Below are positions 26,835 through 36,224 of a stretch of DNA of 64,000 bases, one piece after another; position 1 is the first letter of the stretch, and every line of letters begins with the position of its first letter. The notes beneath the pieces are model-generated. The model had not been told where the DNA came from and ran no database searches. It saw nothing but the letters and a program-made list of their open reading frames with translations. The stretch lies in assembly GCF_004362215.1 (NCBI RefSeq), contig NZ_SNWR01000001.1, positions 4,260,001 through 4,324,000 on the forward strand, given 5' to 3'. This stretch comes from Paractinoplanes brasiliensis (GTDB taxonomy: Bacteria; Actinomycetota; Actinomycetes; Mycobacteriales; Micromonosporaceae). The position numbers were made by a program, and so were the translations under genes.

Positions 26835-28104
26835 GTTCGCCGCGGTCGACGTGATCCGGGCCAAGCGGGACGGGCACACGCTCAGCGACGCCCAGATCGA
26901 CTGGGTGGTCGACGCGTACACCCGGGGTGCGGTCGCCGACGAGCAGATGTCCGCGCTGGCCATGGCCATCCTGCTGCGCGGCATGACCCCGGCCGAGATC
27001 GCCCGCTGGACGGCCGCGATGATCGCCAGCGGCGAGCGGCTCGACCTCTCCGCGGTCACCCGCCCGACCGCCGACAAGCACAGCACCGGCGGCGTCGGCG
27101 ACAAGATCACGCTGCCGCTGACCCCGCTGGTCGCCGCGTGCGGGGCCGCCGTGCCGCAGCTGTCCGGCCGCGGCCTCGGCCACACCGGCGGCACGCTCGA
27201 CAAGCTCGAGTCGATCCCCGGTTGGCGCGCGTCGATCAGCAACGACGAGTTCAAGCGGCAGCTGCAGGACGTCGGCGCGGTCATCTGCGCCGCCGGTGAA
27301 GGCCTGGCCCCGGCCGACCGCAAGCTCTACGCGCTGCGCGACGTCACCGGCACGGTCGAGGCGATCCCGCTGATCGCCAGCTCGATCATGAGCAAGAAGA
27401 TCGCCGAGGGCACCGGCGCGCTCGTGCTCGACGTCAAGGTCGGCTCCGGCGCGTTCATGAAGGACCTCGACACCGCCCGCGAGCTCGCGAGCACCATGGT
27501 GCGGCTCGGCAAGGACAGCGGCGTGAACACGATCGCGCTGCTCACCGACATGAACACGCCGCTCGGCCTGGCCGTCGGCAACGCGATCGAGGTCACCGAG
27601 TCGGTCGAGGTGCTGGCCGGTGGCGGGCCGCCGGATGTGGTGGAGCTCACCCTGGCCCTGGCCCGCGAGATGCTGGCCGCGGCCGGGATCGACGCCGACC
27701 CGGCCAAGGTGCTCGAGTCCGGCGCCGCGATGGACACGTGGCGGGCGATGATCCGGGCCCAGGGCGGCGACCCGGAGGCCCCGCTGCCGGTCGCGCGCGA
27801 GACCGAGGTGCTGCGGGCCTCGGCCGACGGGGTGGTGACCTCGGTCGACGCGTACGGGATCGGACTGGCCGCCTGGCGTCTGGGCGCCGGCCGGGCCCGC
27901 AAGGAGGATCCGGTCAGCTTCGGCGCCGGGGTGCTGCTCAAGGTCAAGCCGGGCGACGAGGTCCGCGCCGGCGACGTGCTCCTGGAACTGCGCGCGGACG
28001 ATCCCGACCGGATCCCCGCAGCCCGCACGACTGCTGCCGAAGCGGTTGTCATCGGTGCGGAGCAACCCAGTTCTACAAATTTGGTGCTCGACCGCATAGC
28101 CTGA
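26827..28104 (+). CDS. deoA: Thymidine phosphorylase DeoA
   Basis: DeoA cleaves thymidine and deoxyuridine with phosphate to the base and deoxyribose-1-phosphate. The 425-residue protein shows the pyrimidine phosphorylase signature SGRGLGHTGGTLDKLESIPG (around residue 115), preceded by DKHSTGGVGDK. ATG 26827 has GAGGG upstream. It lies directly after cdd, so deaminated pyrimidines flow to it. Confidence 0.96.
   Translation: MTEFAAVDVIRAKRDGHTLSDAQIDWVVDAYTRGAVADEQMSALAMAILLRGMTPAEIARWTAAMIASGERLDLSAVTRPTADKHSTGGVGDKITLPLTPLVAACGAAVPQLSGRGLGHTGGTLDKLESIPGWRASISNDEFKRQLQDVGAVICAAGEGLAPADRKLYALRDVTGTVEAIPLIASSIMSKKIAEGTGALVLDVKVGSGAFMKDLDTARELASTMVRLGKDSGVNTIALLTDMNTPLGLAVGNAIEVTESVEVLAGGGPPDVVELTLALAREMLAAAGIDADPAKVLESGAAMDTWRAMIRAQGGDPEAPLPVARETEVLRASADGVVTSVDAYGIGLAAWRLGAGRARKEDPVSFGAGVLLKVKPGDEVRAGDVLLELRADDPDRIPAARTTAAEAVVIGAEQPSSTNLVLDRIA
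28097..28102 (+). promoter_or_regulatory. -10 box (TAGCCT) of the DUF4272 gene
   Basis: TAGCCT overlaps the end of deoA and lies 8 bases before ATG 28111, leaderless spacing. Confidence 0.5.
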
Positions 28105-28110
28105 CGCACC

Positions 28111-28791
28111 ATGCAGAAGGCCGCACCCGACCCGCGCGCCGTTCGCGAAGCGAGCCTCGACGAACTGGCGCGTCTCGGACTGCCGCTACCCCCGCCCGGC
28201 TTCCCGCTGATCTGGGAGCCGGGCGACGCGATCGAGTTGCGCCCCACAGCCGACATCGAGGCGCGGGCTGCCGTGCTGCACGTCGTCGTGGCGCGCTGCT
28301 TCGGCATGCCGACCGAGGCCGCGATGAGCTGGCTGCTCGGGTCGCGCCTGGTCGACCTCGTCACACCGCCGGAGTGGCAGTTCGTGATCGGCGCCAAGGG
28401 CGATCATCGCTCGTTCGTGTTGCACCATGACGCCGTGTTCGCGCTGGCCTGGCTGCTGGGTCTGAGCCGGCATCTCGACCCGACCGCCGCGCCCGAGAGC
28501 AGGCTGATGTCGCAGATGCCCGATCTGCCGGCGGGGGAGACGTACGGGAATTGGCGGTCCCGATCGCTGATGTCCCCGCGCGACCCGATCGAGGCGGCCG
28601 TGCTTCTCGATCTCTACTACTGCCTGGACTGGGCTTTCCAGGAGGCGGAGCAGACGGGGTTGCCGCTGCCGGGCGAGGTCGACGGCAACGCGATCGGCCA
28701 GCGACGGTGGGCACTGGAGTGGGCGGTGATCTTTCACGGGCCGTACCACGACAAGCCCCCGGACTGGGAAGAAGTAGACCTGTCGGTCTAG
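28111..28791 (+). CDS. DUF4272-domain protein
   Basis: The 226-residue soluble protein fits the DUF4272 family as I know it: an early EARAAVLHVVVARCFG helix, a WLLGSRL segment, FALAWLLGLSR and the C-terminal block DLYYCLDWAFQEAE followed by RRWALEWAVIF and ending in WEEVDLSV. The function of the family is unknown. The gene is 6 bases after deoA, yet has its own -10-like box. Its stop shares CTAG with the convergent methyltransferase gene. Confidence 0.8.
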   Translation: MQKAAPDPRAVREASLDELARLGLPLPPPGFPLIWEPGDAIELRPTADIEARAAVLHVVVARCFGMPTEAAMSWLLGSRLVDLVTPPEWQFVIGAKGDHRSFVLHHDAVFALAWLLGLSRHLDPTAAPESRLMSQMPDLPAGETYGNWRSRSLMSPRDPIEAAVLLDLYYCLDWAFQEAEQTGLPLPGEVDGNAIGQRRWALEWAVIFHGPYHDKPPDWEEVDLSV

Positions 28792-29585
28792 GCCGGGCTG
28801 TACGTCGTCAGGCGCACCGAAGCTGTCATGTGGCTGGGCGTGGCCGGAGGATGCGGCACGTGGCGGGCGCTCGGGGTCATGCCGATCAGCGTGGCGGTCT
28901 CGACAGCGGTCAGGTCGAGCTCGCGACGTAGATCCAGCGTCTCCACCGGCTCGAAGCACCTGCCCAACGCATCCTGCACTCGCGCCTCTTTGTCCGGGTC
29001 GACCCGAATCAGCCCGTACGCGGAAATCAACTCGGCCAAATGATCCGGCGCGGGGGTGACAACGAGCAGGCGGCCGCCGGGGCGCAGCACGCGGTGGAAC
29101 TCGGCGCCGTTGCGCGGGGCGAAGACGTTGACGACGACGTCGGCCACCCCGTCGGCCAGGGGGAGGGGCCGCCAGAGGTCGGCCAGCACGGCCGCCGCGC
29201 GATCGTGGGCACGGGCCGCCCGCCGCAGCGCCGGCTTGGACACGTCCAGGCCGAGCCCGACGGCGTCCGGCGTGGCGTCCAGCACCCGAGCCAGGTAGTG
29301 GCCGGTTCCGACGCCGGCATCCACGACCAGCTCAGCGGTGCCCGCCGCCGTGGCCAGGGCGTCGGCGATGAAGTCGTAGTGGCCGGCCGCCAGGAAAGCG
29401 GCCCGGTCGGTCACCATCTCGGCCGTGTCGCCCACGTGGGGCATCCGGCCCGCGGTCAGGTCGGCGTACCCCTGCTTGGCCATGTCGAAGCTGTGACCGG
29501 CGGGGCAGCGCAGCGACCGCTCGACCCGCGTGAGCCCCAGACGGCAGACCGGGCACCGCAGGTACGGCAATGCTCCGTCGATCAT
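28788..29585 (-). CDS. RlmA-type 23S rRNA guanine-N1 methyltransferase (probable)
   Basis: The N-terminus holds a zinc-binding module, LRCPVC (Cys11, Cys14) and LRCPAGHSFD (Cys27, His31), followed by an S-adenosylmethionine-binding domain (VVDAGVGTGHYLARVL). This arrangement is that of RlmA(I)/RlmA(II), which methylate 23S rRNA at G745 or G748; the latter gives tylosin resistance. The sequence alone does not tell which base is modified. ATG 29585 was chosen because it directly precedes the zinc module; 265 residues. It is divergent from add by 26 bases. Confidence 0.8.
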   Translation of the reverse strand: MIDGALPYLRCPVCRLGLTRVERSLRCPAGHSFDMAKQGYADLTAGRMPHVGDTAEMVTDRAAFLAAGHYDFIADALATAAGTAELVVDAGVGTGHYLARVLDATPDAVGLGLDVSKPALRRAARAHDRAAAVLADLWRPLPLADGVADVVVNVFAPRNGAEFHRVLRPGGRLLVVTPAPDHLAELISAYGLIRVDPDKEARVQDALGRCFEPVETLDLRRELDLTAVETATLIGMTPSARHVPHPPATPSHMTASVRLTTYSPA

Positions 29586-29599
29586 TGGTCCCCTGCCTC

Positions 29600-29605
29600 T
29601 AGGCT
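29600..29605 (+). promoter_or_regulatory. add -10 box (TAGGCT)
   Basis: TAGGCT lies 6 bases before ATG 29612, with no Shine-Dalgarno; leaderless spacing. Confidence 0.6.
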
Positions 29606-29611
29606 CGGCTG

Positions 29612-30697
29612 ATGGCCGCCATCGCATTCTCCGACATCGTCGAAGCGCCGAAAGCGCTGCTGCACGACCACCTCGACGGTGGGCTGCGCCCCGCCACGAT
29701 CATCGAGCTGGCCGATCAGGTGGGTCATGAGCTGCCCGCCACCGATCCGGTCGCGCTGGGCGAGTGGTTCGTCGCGGCGGCCGACTCCGGTTCGCTGGAA
29801 CGCTACCTGGAGACGTTCGCCCACACGGTGGCGGTGATGCAGACCCCCGAGGGGCTGCACCGGGTGGCCAAGGAGTGCGCGCTCGACCTGGCGGCCGACG
29901 GCGTGGTCTACGCCGAGGTCCGTTACGCCCCGGAGCAGCATCTGGAGCGCGGCCTGTCGCTCGACCAGGTGGTCGACGCCGTGAACGCCGGCTTCGTCGA
30001 GGGTGCTGCCGAGGCCGCCGCTCAGGGCGCCCCGATCCGGGTCGGTGTGCTGCTGACCGCGATGCGGCACGCGGCCCGCTCGCAAGAGATCGCCGAGCTG
30101 TCCGTGCGGTACCGGGACGCGGGCGTGGTCGGTTTCGACATCGCCGGGGCCGAGGCCGGTTTCCCGCCCACCCGGCACCTCGACGCGTTCGAGTACCTCC
30201 AGCGTGAGAATTTCCACTTCACCATCCACGCGGGCGAGGCGTTCGGCCTCCCGTCGATCTGGCAGGCCATCCAGTGGTGCGGCGCCGACCGGCTCGGGCA
30301 CGGCGTCCGGCTGGTCGACGACATCACCGGAACCCCGGCCGGCGGCGACGTGGTGCTCGGCCGCCTCGCGGCGTACGTGCGGGACAAGCGCATCCCGCTC
30401 GAGCTGTGCCCGTCGTCCAACGTGCAGACCGGCGCGGCCCCGTCGATCGCCGAGCACCCGATCGGGCTGCTGCACGATCTGCGCTTCCGGGTCACCGTCA
30501 ACACCGACAACCGCCTGATGAGCGGCACGTCGATGTCCCGCGAGATGGCGCTGCTGTCGGAGGCGTTCGGGTGGGGCTGGAGCGAGCTGCAGTGGCTCAC
30601 CATCAATGCCATGAAGTCGGCCTTCATCCCGTACGACGAACGGCTGGCGATCATCAACGAGGTGATCAAGCCCGGGTACGCGAAGCTGATCGGCTGA
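29612..30697 (+). CDS. add: Adenosine deaminase Add
   Basis: Add converts adenosine and deoxyadenosine to inosine forms. The 361-residue TIM-barrel protein has the zinc motif LHDHLDGGLRP near the N-terminus (HxHLDG type), HAGE in TIHAGEAFG, LGHGVR, and VNTDNRLMSG in place of the usual NTDDP. Length is normal. It is the last gene of the first nucleoside block and is followed by a 424-base gap. Confidence 0.93.
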   Translation: MAAIAFSDIVEAPKALLHDHLDGGLRPATIIELADQVGHELPATDPVALGEWFVAAADSGSLERYLETFAHTVAVMQTPEGLHRVAKECALDLAADGVVYAEVRYAPEQHLERGLSLDQVVDAVNAGFVEGAAEAAAQGAPIRVGVLLTAMRHAARSQEIAELSVRYRDAGVVGFDIAGAEAGFPPTRHLDAFEYLQRENFHFTIHAGEAFGLPSIWQAIQWCGADRLGHGVRLVDDITGTPAGGDVVLGRLAAYVRDKRIPLELCPSSNVQTGAAPSIAEHPIGLLHDLRFRVTVNTDNRLMSGTSMSREMALLSEAFGWGWSELQWLTINAMKSAFIPYDERLAIINEVIKPGYAKLIG

Positions 30698-31121
30698 CGA
30701 CGTGATCTTGTTACAGGGCGCAGTCCGGGCGGCGACACTGCCGGTTCGGCGACACTGATCGTCCGTTCGGCCAGAATGGTCCCTACAAACACTGCGAAAT
30801 CCGGCATCTCACCTTGCCGATCGTTCGCAACCGCGACATCGTTCCTCCTGCCGCGATCCTTTACGATCGTGCGCGGTCGTATCGGCGTACCCCCGCGCCG
30901 GGACGGCCCGACAGAGTGACACTGAGAAAAGTTCACATCTACAGTCCGTGATATTGATCGGCGACGTCAGAGCAACATTGCGTCACACAACCGGTCCGTG
31001 TCCGGCGGCCCTTTCTCTTTGACACTCGTCGTGATGGAATCTCGGGGGCCCGACGCGGCAGTCGGCCGTGTGTGGCGCCCGGCAAGCCGAGTGCCGGGGC
31101 CCGAAACAGGAGGACGGTGAC
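30698..31121 (+). other. 424-base gene-free stretch before the conservon
   Basis: No credible reading frame is seen. The right half is less GC-rich than the surroundings and contains runs such as GTGATATTGATCGG, as expected for a promoter region, but no clear -35/-10 pair can be fixed. It ends with a strong ribosome site, AGGAGGAC, 6 bases before the kinase GTG. Confidence 0.6.
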
Positions 31122-34100
31122 GTGAGCAAGCGCCCCAAGACGGCGACCGGCGTCATGTCGCGTCTCCGTCGGCCGGCCGATCGGCTGCGAGATCTGCCGA
31201 TCTGGTCGAAGCTTGGCCTCATCATGCTGGTGCCCACCCTGGCGACGATCATCGTCGGCGTCAGTGGCCTGGTCGACCACATCGATGAAGCCAACAACGC
31301 GGAGCGCGCCCGCACCCTTTCGGTGCTGTCGGAGGCGGCCGGTGGTCTTGTCGACCATCTGCAGAACGAACGCGCCTACGGCATGAAGATCACGACGATC
31401 GACGACGCGAAAAGCCCCGATCTGGCCAAGGCGAAACAGGACTACACCGCCGAGAACGCCAAGGTCGACGCGGCCAAGGTGCCCTACGCACAGCAGAAGG
31501 CCGCGCTCGACGACGTTCCCGAGAACGTCAGCACCCTCCTCCTGCGCCTCGACCGCAACCTCGAGGAACTGCCCGCCCAGCGCAGCCAGATCGCGAACAA
31601 GCGGTCGGCCGACAAACAGTCGGTGCAGGACACCTACACCAAGCTGATCAGCGACCTGCTGGCCGTGCGCAACGCGGCCGCTCAGCTCGCCAGCGACACC
31701 GAGCTGAGCGACCACCTGCGCGCCGTGGCCGCGGTGGCGACGGCCAAGGAGTTCATCTCCCAGCAGCGTGACATCGGCCACGAGGTCATCGCGGCCCGCG
31801 AGGTCACCCCCGGGCTCCGTCAGGCGCTGCTGCAGGCACAGCTCGGTTACAAGCTGTCCGGCGACACCCTGCAGCAGGTGGGTAACGCGGCCGACCGCAA
31901 GGCGTTCGTCGAGATCGAGAACTCGACCGGCGGCCGGGGCGCGACGAACTACTCCGACCCGCTGACCCGGAACCAGGCGCAGAACAACCGCCGCATCCCG
32001 TTCAACACGGCGCAGTGGGACGACGCGTTCGTCGCGTACGGCCAGGAGTTCCGCAAGGTCGAGGCCAAGATGGACTCGGACATCGTCAACGAGGCCACCA
32101 CGCTGCGCAACGACGTGAACCGGCGGGTCTTCATCGAGACCAGCGTGCTGCTCGGCATGCTGCTGCTGGCCATCCTGTTCGCCTGGCTCGTCGCCCGGTC
32201 GATGGCCCGTTCGCTGCGTGAGCTGCGACAGGGCGCCCTCTCGGTCGCGCAGTACGGCCTGCCGCACGCCGTGAGCCGGCTGCGTGACCCGCAGCTGTCC
32301 GCGTCCATGACCCCGGCCCAGGTGGCCGACCAGATCGCCGAGCCCCTACCGGTCCGCAGCCGCGACGAGTTCGGGCAGGTGACCGAGGCGTTCAACGCGG
32401 TTCACCTCGAGGCCGTGCGCACCGCGGCCGAGCAGGCCGCCCTGCGGGCCTCGGTCGCGACGATGTTCGTCAACCTGGCCCGCCGTTCCCAGATCCTGGT
32501 CGACCGGCTCATCGGTCACCTCGACCGGCTCGAGCGCGGCGAGGAAGACCCGGACCGTCTGGCCGAGCTCTTCCAGCTCGACCACCTGGCCACCCGAATG
32601 CGCCGTAACGACGAGAACCTCCTGGTTCTCGCGGGCGCCGACTCGACCCGCGTGCAGCGCGAGCCGGCCGCCCTGATCGACGTGCTCCGCGCCGCGCAGT
32701 CCGAGGTCGAGCACTACACGCGCATCGAGTTCGGCATGATCGACCGGGACATCGAGGTGGCGGCGCACGCCGTCAACGACATGGTCCACCTGGTCGCCGA
32801 GCTGTTCGACAACGCGACCGCCTTCTCACCGCCCAACTCGACGGTCATCGTCGAGGCCCGGCGGCTGGGCGACGGCGCCCTGCTCTCGGTCGAGGACCGC
32901 GGCATCGGCATCAGCCGCGAGCAGCTCCGCGATCTCAACGAGCGCCTGGCCAACCCGCCGATGGTGGACGTGGCCGTCTCCCGCATGATGGGCCTGGTCG
33001 TGGTCGCCCGGCTGGCCAACCGGCACGCCGTCAAGGTCGAGCTCCGCCCGGCCGACAACGAGCGCGGCACGGTGGCCGAGGTCGGCCTGCCGCTCTCGGT
33101 GCTCACCGGGGGTCAGCCCGCCGTCGGCGCGGGCCGCATGCAGGTCGGCGCCGGCTACGACGAGCAGGGCCGCCCGGGCATGCCCGAGCCGCTCGCGCTC
33201 GAGAGCGGCGGCGGTCGCGGTGGCTACCCGACCGGCCGCCCGTTCGACCCGAACCCGCCGATGAACTCCGGCGGCATGCTCGGGACGAACGGCCGCTCGG
33301 TCCCGGCCTGGTCCGACCTGACCGGTGCGCCGTCCAACGGCTTCGGCTCCAACGGCTCGCTCAACGGTCTCAACGGCGGCAGCAACGGCTCCGGCGCCAA
33401 CGGTTCGAACGGGTTCTACGGCCCGCGCAGCAACGAGCCGATCCCGCCGCTGCCGTCCGGCCACCCCGGGGCGCCGCAGGGCTTCGCCGGTCCCGACGGG
33501 CTGCCGCAGCGCCGCAACGGCGAGCCGCCCCAGGGCGACACGAACGGTTTCGGCGCGACCATCCCGCGTCAGCTTCCGGCCAACCCCGAGACCCAGGGAC
33601 GCAACCCGTTCGTCCCGCCCGTCTCGGCCCCGCCGGTGCCGCCGATCTCCGCTCCGCCGGTGCCGTCCGCCCCGCCGTACGGTGGTAACCCGGTATCGTC
33701 GCCGCCCCACGCGGAACCGCCGACCGACAGCCCGGTTTCGGCCGCGCCGCCGGCCTGGCCGCCGGTCGCCCCGGAGCGCGAGCCCCAGGCGCCGCACGTG
33801 CCCGAGAGCCTCGCCGCGGCGCTCGACATGACCGCCGAGCTCCCGCGTTACCGTCCGGAGCAGCGCGACCAGGGTCCGCAGGTCGAGCGTCCGGCCAACC
33901 CGCAGACCGCGCCGATCCCGGCGTCCGCCCCGCCCGCCTCGCCGGTTTCGGCCGCGCCCACCTCGGGTGGCCCGCAGTCCGAGGCCCAGCGGGCGGCTGC
34001 GGCGGCCCGTGCGGCTCACGAGGCCGCGGCGGCTCAGGCGGCCGAGGCCCAGGCCACGGCGGCGGCGCAGATCGCGGCGGCCCAGGCCGCTCGTCAGCGC

Positions 34101-34694
34101 GACGCCGGCCAGGGCCAGTTCGCCGACGAGACGATGGAGCTGCCGATCTTCCGGGAGCTCGAGTCGGCCTGGTTCACCACGGCCCGTCCGGCCGAGACCA
34201 AGCCGTCGTCCAACGGCCTCGACGAGCCGGTCAGCTCGCAGCGGATCCCCACCGGGGAGCCGGCGCGAACGGTCGGCGTGCCGCAACAGGCCGTCTCGCC
34301 GGAGTCGCGCGACCGGGACCCGGCTACTGTTGGTGTCGGCGCCGCCAACGGCGCCGCGTCGAACGGCGTCAGCTCCACCGGCAGCACCGCCACGAACCCG
34401 TGGCAGACCGCGGCCGACGAGGGCTGGCAGGCCGCTCAAGCGGCGGCGCAGGCGCAGGTCGACACCACGACCACGGCCGGCCTGCCCAAGCGCACCCCGA
34501 TGGCGCAGCTCGTCCCCGGTGGTGTGGACCGGGGCGGTAACTCCGTTCAGCGTCGTACCCCCGAGGGCGTCCGTGGCCTGCTCTCCGCGTACCACCGCGG
34601 TGTGCAGCGCGGACGCAACACCGAATCGACCAACCCGGAGGAGACTCCGGGAGGGCAGCAGTCGTCGCAGGCTGGCAAGGAGCATGAGGCATGA
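31122..34694 (+). CDS. NIT-domain sensor histidine kinase, conservon CvnA type
   Basis: This 1190-residue membrane sensor has a short cytoplasmic start, a first membrane segment (about 30-48), a large extracellular nitrate/nitrite-sensing-like helical domain (about 60-340), a second segment (LLGMLLLAILFAWLVA), a HAMP-like linker, a dimerisation helix with DHLATRMRRNDE (His488), and a GHKL ATPase with N-box ELFDNAT (Asn564) and G1 EDRGIGIS. About 400 low-complexity residues rich in Pro, Gly and Asn follow, then a conserved C-terminal module: LPIFRELESAWF (~1004), AGLPKRTPMAQLVPG (~1118) and AYHRGVQRG. GTG 31122 has AGGAGG upstream. cvnB, cvnC and cvnD homologues follow. Confidence 0.92.
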   Translation: MSKRPKTATGVMSRLRRPADRLRDLPIWSKLGLIMLVPTLATIIVGVSGLVDHIDEANNAERARTLSVLSEAAGGLVDHLQNERAYGMKITTIDDAKSPDLAKAKQDYTAENAKVDAAKVPYAQQKAALDDVPENVSTLLLRLDRNLEELPAQRSQIANKRSADKQSVQDTYTKLISDLLAVRNAAAQLASDTELSDHLRAVAAVATAKEFISQQRDIGHEVIAAREVTPGLRQALLQAQLGYKLSGDTLQQVGNAADRKAFVEIENSTGGRGATNYSDPLTRNQAQNNRRIPFNTAQWDDAFVAYGQEFRKVEAKMDSDIVNEATTLRNDVNRRVFIETSVLLGMLLLAILFAWLVARSMARSLRELRQGALSVAQYGLPHAVSRLRDPQLSASMTPAQVADQIAEPLPVRSRDEFGQVTEAFNAVHLEAVRTAAEQAALRASVATMFVNLARRSQILVDRLIGHLDRLERGEEDPDRLAELFQLDHLATRMRRNDENLLVLAGADSTRVQREPAALIDVLRAAQSEVEHYTRIEFGMIDRDIEVAAHAVNDMVHLVAELFDNATAFSPPNSTVIVEARRLGDGALLSVEDRGIGISREQLRDLNERLANPPMVDVAVSRMMGLVVVARLANRHAVKVELRPADNERGTVAEVGLPLSVLTGGQPAVGAGRMQVGAGYDEQGRPGMPEPLALESGGGRGGYPTGRPFDPNPPMNSGGMLGTNGRSVPAWSDLTGAPSNGFGSNGSLNGLNGGSNGSGANGSNGFYGPRSNEPIPPLPSGHPGAPQGFAGPDGLPQRRNGEPPQGDTNGFGATIPRQLPANPETQGRNPFVPPVSAPPVPPISAPPVPSAPPYGGNPVSSPPHAEPPTDSPVSAAPPAWPPVAPEREPQAPHVPESLAAALDMTAELPRYRPEQRDQGPQVERPANPQTAPIPASAPPASPVSAAPTSGGPQSEAQRAAAAARAAHEAAAAQAAEAQATAAAQIAAAQAARQRDAGQGQFADETMELPIFRELESAWFTTARPAETKPSSNGLDEPVSSQRIPTGEPARTVGVPQQAVSPESRDRDPATVGVGAANGAASNGVSSTGSTATNPWQTAADEGWQAAQAAAQAQVDTTTTAGLPKRTPMAQLVPGGVDRGGNSVQRRTPEGVRGLLSAYHRGVQRGRNTESTNPEETPGGQQSSQAGKEHEA

Positions 34695-35095
34695 CATCTA
34701 CGCAGGATCTCGGTTGGCTCCTGGCCAACTTCGCCGACCGCGTACCCGGCGTCGCACATGCGATCGCGGTCTCCGCTGATGGTCTGCTCCTGGCGGCCTC
34801 ACGGGACCTTCCCCGGGACCGCGCCGATCAGCTGGCAGCCATCGCTTCCGGCCTGGTAAGCCTCACTCAAGGCGCCGCTCGGTGCTTCGAGGGTGGCGCC
34901 GTGCTGCAGACGGTGGTCGAGATGGACAACGGGTTCCTCTTCCTGATGTCCATCTCGGATGGTTCGTCCTTCGCGGTGCTCGCGGCGCGCAGCTGCGACG
35001 TCGGACAGGTGGGTTACGAGATGGCCCTCCTGGTCGACCGCGTCGGCGAGGCCCTGACCCCCGCCCCACGGTCGGCGGCTGGGGTCCTCGGCTGA
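34691..35095 (+). CDS. Roadblock/LC7-domain protein, conservon CvnB type
   Basis: A 134-residue roadblock/LC7 protein: DLGWLLANFADRVPGVAHAI at the start, then AVSADGLLLAAS and the second strand pair VVEMDNGFLFLMSISDG. In conservons it is the presumed adaptor or GTPase-activating partner of the CvnD GTPase. The ATG overlaps the kinase stop by 4 bases, so the pair is coupled. Confidence 0.95.
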   Translation: MTSTQDLGWLLANFADRVPGVAHAIAVSADGLLLAASRDLPRDRADQLAAIASGLVSLTQGAARCFEGGAVLQTVVEMDNGFLFLMSISDGSSFAVLAARSCDVGQVGYEMALLVDRVGEALTPAPRSAAGVLG

Positions 35096-35126
35096 ACGGG
35101 CAGCGGGCCGGAGTCTTCGGCCGCTG

Positions 35127-35140
35127 TTCAAAAAGTTGAA
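35127..35140. promoter_or_regulatory. AT-rich inverted repeat TTCAA-AAAG-TTGAA
   Basis: Perfect 5-base arms around AAAG, in an unusually AT-rich patch of the 85-base gap between the roadblock and DUF742 genes. This could be a regulator site or part of an internal promoter. Confidence 0.35.
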
Positions 35141-35180
35141 AACTAGAGACACTTCTAAGGGTTCGAGGAAGGGGTGAGCG

Positions 35181-35567
35181 GTGACGATGCCCGAACGCGA
35201 TGAGCCGACCGGCGCGCTGGTCAGGCCGTACGCCGTAACCCGCGGACGGACCCGGCCGAAGCTTGAGATAGCGCTGGAAGCGCTGGTCGAGACAACCGTT
35301 CGCGGCAGATCAGGGATGAGCCGCGGCGGGCAGGGTGGAAGCGAGCATCAGTACATCGCGGCGATGTGTGACAACGGCCGAGTGCAGTCGCTGGCCGAGA
35401 TCGCCGCACGCATGCAACTGCCGCTCGGTGTGGCTCGTGTGATTGTTGCCGACATGGCCTCTGATGGCCTGGTCGCGGTGTACGAGCCCACCTCGCTGGA
35501 CGACGAGACCGACGCGGTAGGCACTGAACTGCTGGAAAGGGTGCTGAGTGGACTTCGCAGGCTCTGA
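35181..35567 (+). CDS. DUF742 protein, conservon CvnC type
   Basis: A 128-residue DUF742 protein with the invariant core RPYAVTRGRTRP near the N-terminus and a winged-helix-like segment (SLAEIAARMQLPLGVARVIV). It is the third element of conservons; its role is not established, though DNA or protein binding is proposed for the family. GTG 35181 follows GAGGAAGGGG. Confidence 0.92.
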   Translation: MTMPERDEPTGALVRPYAVTRGRTRPKLEIALEALVETTVRGRSGMSRGGQGGSEHQYIAAMCDNGRVQSLAEIAARMQLPLGVARVIVADMASDGLVAVYEPTSLDDETDAVGTELLERVLSGLRRL

Positions 35568-36156
35568 CATGTCGCACCGTCCCGCTGCGGGGCGCGTGAC
35601 GTCGGCGAAGATTGTGATCGCCGGCGGGTTCGGCGTCGGTAAGACGACGCTGGTCGGTTCGGTCTCGGAGATCACCCCGCTGACCACCGAGGCCATCATG
35701 ACCTCGGCGGGTGTGGGTGTCGACGACAACCGGCAGGTTCCGGGGAAGATGACGACCACCGTCGCCATGGACTTCGGCCGCATCAGCATCGACCGCGACC
35801 TGATTCTCTACCTGTTCGGCACGCCGGGCCAGACCCGTTTCTGGTTCATGTGGGACGAGCTGGTTCGAGGCGCGATCGGTGCCGTCGTCATGGTGGACAC
35901 TCGGCGTCTCGCCGACTGCTTCGCCGCGATCGACTTCTTCGAGCACCGGCGGCTGCCGTACCTGGTGGCCATAAACTGCTTCGACGGCATGCAGTATCAC
36001 AACGCTCAGGACGTACGGGACGCTCTGGCGATCTCGAGCGACGTCCCGGTGGTGAGCTGCGACGCGCGTAACCGTGAGTCGACGAAGAACGTCCTCATCT
36101 CGCTGGTCGAGTATGTGCTGACGATGCGTCGTACACGCGCGGTGGCGCCCGCCTGA
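35548..36156 (+). CDS. Small Ras-like GTPase, conservon CvnD type
   Basis: This 202-residue GTPase shows P-loop GGFGVGKTTLV, a switch II region LFGTPGQTRFWFMW in which the usual DxxG is replaced by GTPGQ as in MglA-like/Cvn GTPases, and the base-specificity motif as NCFD in place of NKxD. It likely toggles downstream output of the kinase with the roadblock protein as partner. The GTG start lies 20 bases inside the DUF742 gene. A terminator follows 10 bases after the stop. No P450 (cvnE) is present. Confidence 0.94.
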   Translation: MDFAGSDMSHRPAAGRVTSAKIVIAGGFGVGKTTLVGSVSEITPLTTEAIMTSAGVGVDDNRQVPGKMTTTVAMDFGRISIDRDLILYLFGTPGQTRFWFMWDELVRGAIGAVVMVDTRRLADCFAAIDFFEHRRLPYLVAINCFDGMQYHNAQDVRDALAISSDVPVVSCDARNRESTKNVLISLVEYVLTMRRTRAVAPA

Positions 36157-36166
36157 CGCTTGGTCG

Positions 36167-36197
36167 AAGCCCCGCACCGGATGCCGGTGCGGGGCTT
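36167..36197. terminator. Rho-independent terminator of the conservon (bidirectional)
   Basis: A perfect 14-bp stem with a 3-base ATG loop; arms AAGCCCCGCACCGG and CCGGTGCGGGGCTT. It sits between two convergent genes and can serve both strands, though the T-run is poor as usual for GC-rich actinobacteria. Confidence 0.88.
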
Positions 36198-36224
36198 TGT
36201 GCTGTCCAAAAGCGGGCGTGATCG

